A stretch of DNA of 64,000 nucleotides from UBA5070 sp035352895 (GTDB lineage Bacteria > Fibrobacterota > Fibrobacteria > UBA5070). The stretch spans positions 1 through 64,000 of the forward strand of contig DAOPYN010000010.1 in NCBI GenBank assembly GCA_035352895.1, read 5' to 3'. A program made the position numbers and the translations under genes. The notes beneath the pieces are model-generated. The model was not told where the DNA came from. It saw nothing but the letters and a program-made list of their open reading frames with translations, and made no database searches. Shown piece by piece: positions 35,537-43,766 of the stretch (within the stretch, counting starts at the first letter, position 1; each line of letters begins with the position of its first letter).

Positions 35537-37903
35537 CTAGTGTCCCCCCACCGCTTCCTTCTGCTGGGCGAGGTCTTCGGATTCCGGTCCGTACAAGGTG
35601 ACGCGGTTGCGGCCGTTCTTCTTCGAGAAGTACATGGCCTTGTCGGCGCCATCGATGAAGTCCTGCTTCACCGAGGCCATGTCCGGAAACAGGCAGACCC
35701 CGATGGAAATGGTGACCTTGAGCATCCGCCCCTCGTGCGGGATGGCCATGCCTTCCACCGCGGCGCGGACGCGCTCGGCGCTCTGCATGGCCCCCACCTC
35801 GTCGGCCTGGGGCATGAGCACCACGAACTCCTCGCCGCCGTAGCGGGCGATCATGTCGCTGGACCGGATGGCCATCCCCACGCACCGGGCGACTTCCTTG
35901 AGGACCAGATCCCCGATGGCGTGACCGTAGGTGTCGTTGAACCTCTTGAAGTGGTCGATATCGAAGAGCATGAGCCCGATGCGCTGGCCGTAGCGGGTGG
36001 CGACCTCCAGTTGCTGGTTGAGCAAGGTCTGGAAGTGCCTGTGGTTGGGGACCTGGGTGAGGCCGTCGATGGTCGCGAGTCGCTCCATCTCCTGGTACAT
36101 CCGCGCGCGCGTCAGGGCTCCGGCCGCGATGGAGGCGATGGCCGCCAGGAGCTTGGCGTCCAGCTCCTGGTAGGAGCCCGCCACGGTGGACTCCAGGGTG
36201 AGCACCCCGAAGCATTGGCGATCGTCGTTGAGGAACGGAGCGCCCATGATCTCATGGCCTCGCCAACCGATCTCGGCATCCATCCGGGCCTCGAACACCG
36301 CCCGAGGCCCGTCTTGGCCTTCGCGGGCCAGGACTTCCCGACCCGTGCGGAAGACGGCCCCGCAGATGGACGAAGGATCGGATGCGTCGAAGTAGGCCCC
36401 ACGCTCCGGCAACGGCACGATCCCCGTCGAAAGCTGGACCTGGGCCATCTGCTTGGAGGGATTCCAGAGACTCACGGTCAACCGTTCCAGAGGGAACAGG
36501 GTGCGCAGGGAGGATTCCAGCACGACCAACAGGTCGTCCGGCTTGAGATGGCGGGTGAGCCTGGACTGGATGTCGTAGAAGGTGTTGGTGATGGTCGCCT
36601 GCCGCTGGATGGCCGTCCGCGCGGATTGGACGGTGACCAGAGCGGAAGCGATGCTCGCGAACCTCTTGAAGTAGTGGTAGTGCTCGTCGGAGAAGGCGCG
36701 CGCCCCCTTGTGGTCGACCACCAGGAGAGCCTGGAGCTCGCCGTTGTCCTCGTTGCGCACCGGCAAGGCCATCAGGGACAGGACGCGTTCGCCCTCCGGA
36801 TAGTATTCCGGAGCTTCCCCGTAGTTGGCCACATCGCCGGTCAGCAAGCCGGAACGCAGGGAATTTCCCAGCAATCGGACTCCGGGGACGATCCGCGCGT
36901 CGGGAACCACGGTTCCCTTGCCGAACTTGGCGTCCAGGAGGAGCTCTCCGCTGATGGGATCCACCAGGAATCCCAAGGCGGAATAGGAACGGAACACCTT
37001 GTGCATCAGGTGCACCACCGGTCCCAGCAACCTGGACATCTGCTGGCGGGCCTGGTCGTCCTGCTCGGACAGGATGGAACGGGACAGGACCTGGGAAGCG
37101 GAAGGGTCGATCTCGTCGCCGCTGGAGGACATCGTGGGATCGTCCCAGGCTCCCTGCACGCGCTGGCGCGGAATCGCCGTCGATGCACGAGGATCCACCG
37201 GAGGATTGGACAAGCCTTGTCCGGATGGCCCCGTGGGACGCGCATGCGATCCCGAAACGGACGCCGTGGTGGAGCCCACCGGCGCGGAAACGGAAGCCAC
37301 CGCATGCACCCCGGACGAGGAAGCCGAAGGGGACGAAGCCGACGCCTCGGAAATGCTCAGTCCACCCCGTCCGCCCCCGGAGACTGCTTCCATCCGGCCC
37401 CGCGGACTGGAGACCTGATGCAGGGAGTGGTGGACCAGGAGGAACACGAGAAGCCAGATTCCGACCTGCGCGAAATGGAAGGGGATGTCGATCAGGGGGA
37501 TCTGGACGGCCCCCCACAGCGCCAAGCGGCCGACCAGCAGCGGACTCGCCACCAGGACCACCGCACCGGCCAGAAGATGGAGCCGATCCCTCTTCGGATC
37601 CGAGATCGGAAGCAATGGGACCAGCCATGCGCCCAGGGAAACCAACAACCAGGACGAATCCGTGGGGGCCACCAGGATTTGCGCCAGCAGCACCCCGATC
37701 GCGAGCATCGAGCCGAAGGCTCCGAGCCTGCGCAGCACAGGCCGCGCGAAAGTGGCGGCCACGGCGAAGGCCACCAGGATCCCGCTGTAGATCAGGAGTC
37801 CTGATGTTGGCGTCAGGCCAGGAAACTGGCGCCCACCAACAAGCCATCCGCTCGCGCCGACGATCCACAGGATGGCCGCAGCCGCCTGAAGGAAAACACC
37901 CAC
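35537..37903 (-). CDS. membrane diguanylate cyclase with GAF domains
   Basis: A 788-residue enzyme that makes c-di-GMP from GTP. Five or six membrane helices occupy about 1-170; a Ser/Gly-rich linker follows to about 240. Two GAF-like sensory domains span about 280-430 and 450-600. The C-terminal GGDEF domain has the active signature GGEEF (689-693) and an I-site RSSD at 680-683 for product inhibition. So it should be active and self-limiting. The degenerate HD-GYP gene 137 bases downstream points to a paired signalling module. The 94-base gap upstream is AT-rich and divergent. Confidence 0.88.
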   Translation of the reverse strand: MGVFLQAAAAILWIVGASGWLVGGRQFPGLTPTSGLLIYSGILVAFAVAATFARPVLRRLGAFGSMLAIGVLLAQILVAPTDSSWLLVSLGAWLVPLLPISDPKRDRLHLLAGAVVLVASPLLVGRLALWGAVQIPLIDIPFHFAQVGIWLLVFLLVHHSLHQVSSPRGRMEAVSGGGRGGLSISEASASSPSASSSGVHAVASVSAPVGSTTASVSGSHARPTGPSGQGLSNPPVDPRASTAIPRQRVQGAWDDPTMSSSGDEIDPSASQVLSRSILSEQDDQARQQMSRLLGPVVHLMHKVFRSYSALGFLVDPISGELLLDAKFGKGTVVPDARIVPGVRLLGNSLRSGLLTGDVANYGEAPEYYPEGERVLSLMALPVRNEDNGELQALLVVDHKGARAFSDEHYHYFKRFASIASALVTVQSARTAIQRQATITNTFYDIQSRLTRHLKPDDLLVVLESSLRTLFPLERLTVSLWNPSKQMAQVQLSTGIVPLPERGAYFDASDPSSICGAVFRTGREVLAREGQDGPRAVFEARMDAEIGWRGHEIMGAPFLNDDRQCFGVLTLESTVAGSYQELDAKLLAAIASIAAGALTRARMYQEMERLATIDGLTQVPNHRHFQTLLNQQLEVATRYGQRIGLMLFDIDHFKRFNDTYGHAIGDLVLKEVARCVGMAIRSSDMIARYGGEEFVVLMPQADEVGAMQSAERVRAAVEGMAIPHEGRMLKVTISIGVCLFPDMASVKQDFIDGADKAMYFSKKNGRNRVTLYGPESEDLAQQKEAVGGH

Positions 37904-37997
37904 CAGAGTCCTCCGCTATGGGTCAAATGTATGTTTATCGATCCTAGTTTTACCATTTCCATAGGGTACCTGCCAACGGGAAGCGAGGAGAGGAAGA

Positions 37998-38954
37998 TTG
38001 AGTCGATCCAGCTTGATTTCCTGGTGGCAGCGGAGTCGATACCTTCGACAGGTTGCCAAGGCGATCGATTCCACGGTGGCCCCTCCCCCACGGGCCCAGC
38101 CCCTCCTGAGCGGTCCCGGCGTGGTTCTGGTCCCCTTCGACCCCGTCCATGCCGCCCTTGCCAATCCATTCATCCAGGACCTTTGCCAGACCCTGGAAGG
38201 GCCCATCCGCCTTGCCGGCCCCGTATCCAGCCTGCGATGGTCACCGGAAACCTCCCTGCCCCCCATCGAAATCCCGCTTGGGCTTTCCCCGAAGTCGTTC
38301 CGGGAATGGCTCGAATACCACAGGGCCCATCGAACCGACTGGTGCCTCCTGGTTTCCAGATCCCCTTCTCCACTGGAGGAGGCATGCCTCGCTTGGCTGG
38401 GGTCGGGCGCCAGGATCGCCTCCCTGGATGCATGCCTGTCGAGTGCTGCCAACGTCAAGTTGCAAACCCAGCCGGAAGGCTCCTTCGAGCTCCATCTTCG
38501 CCGGACCCTGCGCACCGTGCTGACCGGTTTTCCCCATGGAATCGTGGCCGACCGTCCCAAATCCGGCCCCCGGGTCCTGGAGATCCCACCTTCGCTTCCG
38601 GAAACAGGGGGACGCACGAAGGCCTTCGTGGAGCAGATCACCCGGTTGGCCACCTCCCAACCCCTCCTGCTGGCGCACTCGGAAAATCTTCCCGAACTGA
38701 TCGCGGACACCGTCCGCAGCCTGGGCCCCCGCATCGCACTGGTCCATTTGCAGGCGGCGAAGGACGTCCAGGAACTGGCGAAGCGTTCCAGTGTCTTCGT
38801 TGGCGTGCGCTCCCCGGCCACCGCTTTGGCCGCCCTCGCGGGGTGCCCGGTCCGTCTGATCGGAGCTTCCGAGGATGCTCTGGACTATCCGTCGGAAGGT
38901 GTCCAAGTGGTTTCCCTAAAAATCCTTAGGCAAGAATTGGACGAATCGGTGTAG
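37998..38954 (+). CDS. glycosyltransferase family 9-like protein, uncertain
   Basis: A 318-residue soluble protein from a TTG start (GAGGA upstream at 37987-37994). The C-terminal part (KRSSVFVGVRSPATALAALAGCPVRLIGAS) resembles the heptosyltransferase (GT9) donor-binding motif, in which a Ser/Thr-rich loop follows a strand and precedes LAAALGxPV. The N-terminal half has no recognisable motif. I therefore call it GT-like only loosely; it could be a polysaccharide or LPS enzyme. It is followed within 14 bases by a tRNA gene. A longer frame on the same strand is a shadow. Confidence 0.45.
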   Translation: MSRSSLISWWQRSRYLRQVAKAIDSTVAPPPRAQPLLSGPGVVLVPFDPVHAALANPFIQDLCQTLEGPIRLAGPVSSLRWSPETSLPPIEIPLGLSPKSFREWLEYHRAHRTDWCLLVSRSPSPLEEACLAWLGSGARIASLDACLSSAANVKLQTQPEGSFELHLRRTLRTVLTGFPHGIVADRPKSGPRVLEIPPSLPETGGRTKAFVEQITRLATSQPLLLAHSENLPELIADTVRSLGPRIALVHLQAAKDVQELAKRSSVFVGVRSPATALAALAGCPVRLIGASEDALDYPSEGVQVVSLKILRQELDESV

Positions 38955-38967
38955 ATTTGGCCCTCCA

Positions 38968-39040
38968 CGGGATGTAGCTCAACTGGTAGAGTGCCTGCTT
39001 TGGGAGCAGGTGGTCGCACGTTCGAATCGTGTCATCCCGA
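38968..39040 (+). tRNA. tRNA-Pro (anticodon TGG)
   Basis: A 73-base cloverleaf. The acceptor stem CGGGATG (38968-38974) pairs fully with CATCCCG (39033-39039), with the C1-G72 pair typical of tRNA-Pro, and A39040 as discriminator. The anticodon stem CCTGC/GCAGG closes a loop with TGG at 39001-39003. The T arm has TTCGAAT. CCA is not encoded (CTCC follows). TGG can read all or most CCN codons when modified. Confidence 0.95.
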
Positions 39041-39104
39041 CTCCGGAGCAGGAAGTTCTACTCTTTCCTTCCTGTCCCGGCCCTTCACCCCCTTAGGAGA
39101 ACCC

Positions 39105-39722
39105 ATGGCTGCCAAGGAAGAATCGGTCATCCTCAAATACCTGAAGAAGAACCCCGGATCCGAAGCGCTGGACATCTCGTTCGGTACCGACATCGACGAA
39201 TCCGTGGTGAAGGAAACCCTCCAGCAGCTCTTGGGCAAGCAGCAGGTTTCCGAAGCCGTCAGCGAATCCGGCATTTCCACCTGGTCGATCGCCGCTCCTC
39301 CTCCGCCGGCCCCCAAGGTGGCGGCTCCCAAGCCCCAGCCGGCCCCCAAGCCGGTCAGCGAGGATGCTCCCACCGACGACAGCGACGATTCCGACAGCGA
39401 CGAGGGTTCCAGCTCCAAGGGTGGAGTCGGCAAGGGCTTCGTCATCTTCATCGCCTTGCTGTTCGCCGCCATCGGTGCCGGCGCCTCGTTCTTCATGGTC
39501 CAGGGCTCCATCAGCGCCGCCAAGGCCGATATCGTGAAGGCCAAGGGCGAGCTGCAGGATTCCGTTGGTGTCTTCAAGCTGGCCACCAACAACCGCATCT
39601 CCGCGATGGAGCAGGAGATCAAGTTGCTGAAGGCTCCTCCCGCCGAGGAGAAGGCCGACGACGCCAAGGCCGCCAAGAAGGCCACCAAGCCCGTTGTCAA
39701 GAAGGGCAAGAAGGGCAAGTAA
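39105..39722 (+). CDS. single-pass membrane protein with acidic linker and Lys tail
   Basis: A 205-residue protein I do not recognise. Residues 1-62 are compact and resemble a winged-helix-like fold (SVILKYLKKNPGSEALDISFGT). A Pro/Ala-rich segment (63-85) leads to a very acidic Asp/Ser run (90-104), then a membrane helix at about 111-133, a helical segment and a highly basic C-terminus (KKATKPVVKKGKKGK). Strong Shine-Dalgarno TTAGGAG precedes the ATG at 39105. It lies between the tRNA and hrpB. The acidic/basic charge split suggests a cytoplasmic N-part and an external basic tail, or the reverse. Confidence 0.6.
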   Translation: MAAKEESVILKYLKKNPGSEALDISFGTDIDESVVKETLQQLLGKQQVSEAVSESGISTWSIAAPPPPAPKVAAPKPQPAPKPVSEDAPTDDSDDSDSDEGSSSKGGVGKGFVIFIALLFAAIGAGASFFMVQGSISAAKADIVKAKGELQDSVGVFKLATNNRISAMEQEIKLLKAPPAEEKADDAKAAKKATKPVVKKGKKGK

Positions 39723-39800
39723 GCGGGTCGCCCGATCTTTCCGGTCGACGCCCTCTCCGAGCGCCTCGTCGCGACCTACCGCGACGGGGCGCATCTTGTT

Positions 39801-42059
39801 TTGAAAGCCCCCACCGGCTCGGGCAAGAGCACGCGGGTTCCACGCCACCTCCTGGAGGCGGGTATCCGGGGCCGGATCTGGGTGATCCAGCCCCGCAGGT
39901 TGGCTGCCCGCAGCGTAGCCAGATGGGTGGCCAAGCAGCTGGGCGAGGAATTGGGCGGCAGGATCGGCTACCACGTCCGGTTCGATCGAACCGAATCGGA
40001 GCGGACGGAAGTCCTGTTCTTGACGCCGGGTGTCGCCCTGCGCATCGCCTCGTCATCCCAAGGATTTTCGGGGGTCTCGGCGATCCTGCTGGACGAATTC
40101 CATGAACGGTCCGCCGAAACCGACGCGCTGGCAGCGCTGGCATTGGCCTCCGGCAGACAAGGACCACTGGTCTGGTTGTTGTCGGCCACGGTGGATCCGG
40201 AAGAACTGCGGACATGGCTTTCCAGCGGTTCGCGTCCTGTCCAGGTCCTCGAAAGCCAGGGGCGGATGTACCCCGTCCAGATCGAATACCGCCCCATGCC
40301 CGGCAATCTGCAGCTTGCCGATTCCATGGCCAACGCAGTTCGCGAACGCCTGCGCCAAGGCGTGGATGGCGATCTTCTCTGCTTCGTCCCCGGAGTGGGA
40401 GAGATCCGTCGGACCATCGAGTTGCTTTCCCGAACCCCACTTCCCACGCCGCTTCGAACCCGTCTCCTGAGCCTCCATGGCGACATGGAGCCATCCGAAC
40501 AGGACGCAGCGCTGGCGGAAGCCCCTCCCGGATGCGTGAACATCGTGGTGGCCACCAATGTGGCGGAAACGTCCCTGACCCTTCCAGGAGTCCGGCACGT
40601 ACTGGATTCCGGCTATGTCCGTTCGGCACGATTCGATCCGCGTCGCGGACTGGACACCCTCTACACGATCCGCGCGAGCCGTCGCAGTGCCGACCAGCGG
40701 GCCGGACGCGCCGGACGCGTCGCCGCGGGAACCTGCTGGAGATTGTGGTCGGAATCCGACATCCCCCCCCAAGACGAACTCCCGGAAATCCTCCGCATCG
40801 ACCTCGCTTCCCTCTGGCTGACCCTGGCGGCCTTCGAACGCTCCCCCGGGAACTTCCCCTGGCCCACCCCGCCCTCGGAAGAACGGATCCGATCGGCTTG
40901 CGGACTCCTGACCATGCTGGGAGCCTTGTCCCCTTCGGGAGACGTGACCGATCTTGGCAAACGCATGTCCCGGATGCCGGTGTCGCCCCGCACCGCCAGG
41001 GTGCTGCTGGAGGCTCGACGGCTGGGGGGATCCCCGCAGGCCTTGCGGTGGGCGGCCGCCTGGGAATCGCAGGGGCCACGCGACGAGGACCTCCTGCGAA
41101 GAAGCCTGGAGGAGTTCGTCAGGGGCGCTCCGGGTCGAGAAGTCCCGCTGGGTAGACTCCTGCTTTCCGCTTTCGCCGATCGCTTGGCCGTCCAGGCCTC
41201 GCCCGACCGGTGGCGTCTGAACGACGGACGGGTCTGCGAGGGAAGCGTCGGCGGTGAAACCCAGCTTTGTCTGGCTCTGGAAGTGCAGGAAACCGCCAAT
41301 GCGCAGCGAGGCACCAGCCTTCGCTTGCGGGAGGCGGAGCCCGTGGAGACCTCCTGGGTGGAGGACGCCTTCCCTGGACGGATCCGCACCTCGGTCGAGG
41401 TGGACTGGGATCCACGCAATCGTCGGGTGCACGCGCGCGAGGTGGTCCGCTTGGCCGACCAGAGCCTGTGGTCGCGTCCGGTGGACGACAACCGGATTCC
41501 TCGGCTGCAGGCCGAACAGCTCCTGTCCAGCAAGATCGCCCAGGGGGAGATCCGATGGAAGTGGGGCGAGGAGGAGGACCTTTGGGTCCTCCGGTCGCGC
41601 CTGGTGGCCAAGGCCTTCCCGGAACGTGGACTGTGCACCTTCGAGGAGGAGGATCTGGAACTCGCGCAAGCGGGAATCGTCGAAGGGTGCCTGGCCGCGG
41701 CGGGAGTGGAAAACCGCGAAGTGCTTCCCTATCTCAAGGAAGTCCAGGGGCACGAGCAGGTGCAATTCGTGGAAAAGATGGCTCCCCTCGGGATCGGATT
41801 GGCTTCCGGAAGGAAGGCGCGGGTCGCTTACCAAACCGACGGTTCCGCCCTGGTCTCGGCCCGGATCGGGGATTTCATCGGGGTCAAGCAGGAGTCGGTG
41901 CGGATCGGGCAGGGCAGGATTCCCATGGTGTTCGAGATCCTGGCCCCCAACCACCGTCCCGTCCAGCGCACATCCGATCTGGACGGATTCTGGCAGAGAT
42001 CCTACCCCCAGATCAAGGCCGACCTGAAACGCCGCTACCCCAAGCATCCCTGGCCCTGA
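39801..42059 (+). CDS. hrpB: ATP-dependent RNA helicase HrpB
   Basis: A DEAH-family helicase of about 750 residues or more (usual length near 800). Motif I GSGKST, motif II DEFH (98-101), SAT (128-130), VATNVAETSLTLPGV and QRAGRAGRV are intact, and the C-terminal HrpB domain is present. The conserved N-terminus continues upstream of this TTG: the frame reads PVDALSERLVATYRDGAHLVL from about 39741, straight after the stop of the previous gene, with no ATG, GTG or TTG before 39801. Either a non-standard start (ATC at 39735 is one candidate) or a sequence error explains this. Role in RNA remodelling is inferred. Confidence 0.85.
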   Translation: MKAPTGSGKSTRVPRHLLEAGIRGRIWVIQPRRLAARSVARWVAKQLGEELGGRIGYHVRFDRTESERTEVLFLTPGVALRIASSSQGFSGVSAILLDEFHERSAETDALAALALASGRQGPLVWLLSATVDPEELRTWLSSGSRPVQVLESQGRMYPVQIEYRPMPGNLQLADSMANAVRERLRQGVDGDLLCFVPGVGEIRRTIELLSRTPLPTPLRTRLLSLHGDMEPSEQDAALAEAPPGCVNIVVATNVAETSLTLPGVRHVLDSGYVRSARFDPRRGLDTLYTIRASRRSADQRAGRAGRVAAGTCWRLWSESDIPPQDELPEILRIDLASLWLTLAAFERSPGNFPWPTPPSEERIRSACGLLTMLGALSPSGDVTDLGKRMSRMPVSPRTARVLLEARRLGGSPQALRWAAAWESQGPRDEDLLRRSLEEFVRGAPGREVPLGRLLLSAFADRLAVQASPDRWRLNDGRVCEGSVGGETQLCLALEVQETANAQRGTSLRLREAEPVETSWVEDAFPGRIRTSVEVDWDPRNRRVHAREVVRLADQSLWSRPVDDNRIPRLQAEQLLSSKIAQGEIRWKWGEEEDLWVLRSRLVAKAFPERGLCTFEEEDLELAQAGIVEGCLAAAGVENREVLPYLKEVQGHEQVQFVEKMAPLGIGLASGRKARVAYQTDGSALVSARIGDFIGVKQESVRIGQGRIPMVFEILAPNHRPVQRTSDLDGFWQRSYPQIKADLKRRYPKHPWP

Positions 42060-42199
42060 ACGGTATTTTCGTCCCGTCGAGGCGGTTTCGGTGCTATTTT
42101 CCGCGATGGCGTTTCCGACCGCCCGACCGCGATCGGGACCGTTTCGGACCGATCGCGGAGAACCGCGCCATCCAAACACCCTCGCGAAAGGACCCCCAG

Positions 42200-42394
42200 A
42201 TGGGAAGCCACGGAAAGTGCTGGCTGTTCACCAACGGCGACGACGGAAATTGCTACTAGTGCTACTGCAACAAGTACTCCGACGACATGGAAAAGGAGTT
42301 CAAGCGCCAGGTGTACTCGCGATCCGGCTACGCCTGCCGCAAGGTGCATCGCTACGACCACACCCCCGACCGCGGCTACGAACTGTTCGTGTGA
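42200..42394 (+). pseudogene. small Cys-rich gene interrupted by an in-frame TAG
   Basis: An ATG at 42200 with AAAGGA just upstream opens a frame that reads MGSHGKCWLFTNGDDGNCY, meets TAG at 42257-42259, and continues as CYCNKYSDDMEKEFKRQVYS and on to a TGA at 42392-42394 (63 sense codons). Codon use on both sides is like that of the neighbours. The residues around the TAG form a Cys-Tyr-rich cluster (NCY-stop-CYCNKY). It may be a fresh nonsense mutation, a readthrough codon or a sequencing error. No family is recognised; the Cys pattern suggests metal binding. Confidence 0.5.
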
Positions 42395-42404
42395 GTCTGA
42401 GATA

Positions 42405-42442
42405 GGTGTCCGGAAGCGGTCCAAGGAACGCCTCCGGACACC
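42405..42442. terminator. hairpin between convergent genes
   Basis: GGTGTCCGGA (42405-42414) pairs perfectly with TCCGGACACC (42433-42442) across an 18-base loop. It lies just after the TAG-interrupted small gene and eight bases beyond the stop of the opposite-strand gene, so it can serve both directions. There is no T-run on either strand. Confidence 0.45.
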
Positions 42443-42449
42443 CACCGGC

Positions 42450-42998
42450 TCATGCCGTTCCGATGATCTTGGAGACCCCCAGTATGGAGGCCAACCTGGA
42501 ATCCACGGCTTTCATTCCTGCATCCTCCTTCTTGGGAGCAGACTTGGCGATGCTCGCCTGGGCTTCGGCACTTAGTTTGGGAGCCTCGGTTTTCCCCCGC
42601 GCATCGGACAGGACGTTCTGCAAGGGGTCGGCCTTGGTCGCGGCGGCGGCCTCCGCCTTTCGGGCCTTGGCTGCGGTCTCGAAGTAGTTCTGGACCTCAT
42701 TGGCGTTGGCGGCGGCAAGGTCGAGGGTGCGGGTTCCCGTCCCGCTGGCCATCGGAGACATCTTGGCTTTCAGGCTTTGTGCCACCACATAGGCCTTGGC
42801 CTGGCTTGCTGTGGCCTGGGCTTGAGATGCCCCCTTGGGGTCGGACTTGGCCGCAGCGGCGGTTGCATCCTTCCCGGATTGACCGGATGCCGTCTTGGTC
42901 GCTTCTGCCGACGCTTGCGCGCCTTCGGCCGCCTTGGGTGGTGTCACGGTTTTAGGCGCGGTGATCTCGCGGATCAGTTTGATTGGATCGGTTGGCAT
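42450..42998 (-). CDS. Ala/Lys-rich protein of unknown function
   Basis: A 182-residue soluble protein of low complexity, rich in Ala, Lys, Ser and Gln, with long predicted helices (for example AQATASQAKAYVVAQSLKAKMSP and NEVQNYFETAAKARKAEAAAATK). There is no Cys, signal peptide or membrane helix. The start at 42998 follows GGGGGGGACC. The C-terminal MKAVDSRLASILGVSKII is the most ordered-looking part. It could be a flagellar/pilus-like or phasin-like structural protein, but I cannot support any of these. Confidence 0.55.
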   Translation of the reverse strand: MPTDPIKLIREITAPKTVTPPKAAEGAQASAEATKTASGQSGKDATAAAAKSDPKGASQAQATASQAKAYVVAQSLKAKMSPMASGTGTRTLDLAAANANEVQNYFETAAKARKAEAAAATKADPLQNVLSDARGKTEAPKLSAEAQASIAKSAPKKEDAGMKAVDSRLASILGVSKIIGTA

Positions 42999-43190
42999 AC
43001 AGGTCCCCCCCTTGAACGGATTTCCCCGATATCTGTTGTCGACCGAACTGTCGTAGGACTTTAGTCTTTTTTCGCGAAAACTCTCCAGGACCATGGCGTT
43101 TCCCACGTCCTCTTCTCTTGGCCCTTTCGCCCCCACTTCCCCTCGTCTTGCGCCCTGCGAGCTAGCTTCCCAAGCCAGGAGATCCGCACC

Positions 43191-43646
43191 ATGAAGCACA
43201 TCATCTGTCCCGAACGGCATGAAGGAAGCGAATCGACCCTGTTCCTTGCCGGAGGCATCAGCGGATGCCCGAACTGGCACGACCGATTGGTGGAGTTGCT
43301 TTCCAGCACCGATCTGACCTTGTTGAACCCACGCCGCAAGAACTTTCCCATCGACGACCCTTCCGCCTCGCGGTTCCAGATCCAGTGGGAACACGAGCAC
43401 TTGCACAGGGCCCAAGCGATCTCCTTCTGGTTTCCCCGCGAAACCCTCTGCCCCATCACGCTCTACGAGCTGGGCGTCTGGACCACGTCGGAGAAGCCCC
43501 TGTTCATCGGGATGCACCCTGACTACAGCCGCCGGATCGACGTGGAAATCCAGACCTCGCTGGTGCGGCCGAACTTGGTTCCCGCCTATTCGCTAGAAGA
43601 CCTTGCCGGACAGATTCGCTCGTGGGAGAGATCAAAATCGCTCTGA
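43191..43646 (+). CDS. nucleoside 2-deoxyribosyltransferase-like protein
   Basis: A 151-residue cytoplasmic protein. FLAGGISGCPNWHDRLVELL near the N-terminus, LLNPRRKNFPIDD and the later QWEHEHLHRAQAISFWFPRETLCPITLYELG match the Nuc_deoxyrib_tr fold: the second block carries the acidic nucleophile position of that family. Such enzymes move deoxyribose between bases or act as N-glycosidases; some are carried by defence islands or phages. No partner gene is apparent here. The stop is followed by the terminator of the convergent esterase gene. Confidence 0.65.
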   Translation: MKHIICPERHEGSESTLFLAGGISGCPNWHDRLVELLSSTDLTLLNPRRKNFPIDDPSASRFQIQWEHEHLHRAQAISFWFPRETLCPITLYELGVWTTSEKPLFIGMHPDYSRRIDVEIQTSLVRPNLVPAYSLEDLAGQIRSWERSKSL

Positions 43647-43684
43647 GCTCCATCCTGAACGGAGATCGGTCCCAAAACCAAAAA

Positions 43685-43715
43685 GCCCTGCTCCTGGCAA
43701 AACCAGGAGCAGGGC
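43685..43715 (-). terminator. Rho-independent terminator of the esterase gene
   Basis: A 13-bp perfect stem GCCCTGCTCCTGG (43685-43697) / CCAGGAGCAGGGC (43703-43715), loop CAAAA. In minus-strand orientation it is followed by a run of T (plus-strand AAAA before 43685), a textbook terminator 50 bases after the esterase stop. It ends the gene at 43767-45212. Confidence 0.85.
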
Positions 43716-43766
43716 CCGGCGCTCCTCAGCCAGGAGCGCTCGCCATCGAATCCAGCGTCGATCGAT

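Noticed and set aside
43191..43646. Defence-system component
   Set aside because: The deoxyribosyltransferase-like fold occurs in some defence loci, but no partner gene or island feature is present.
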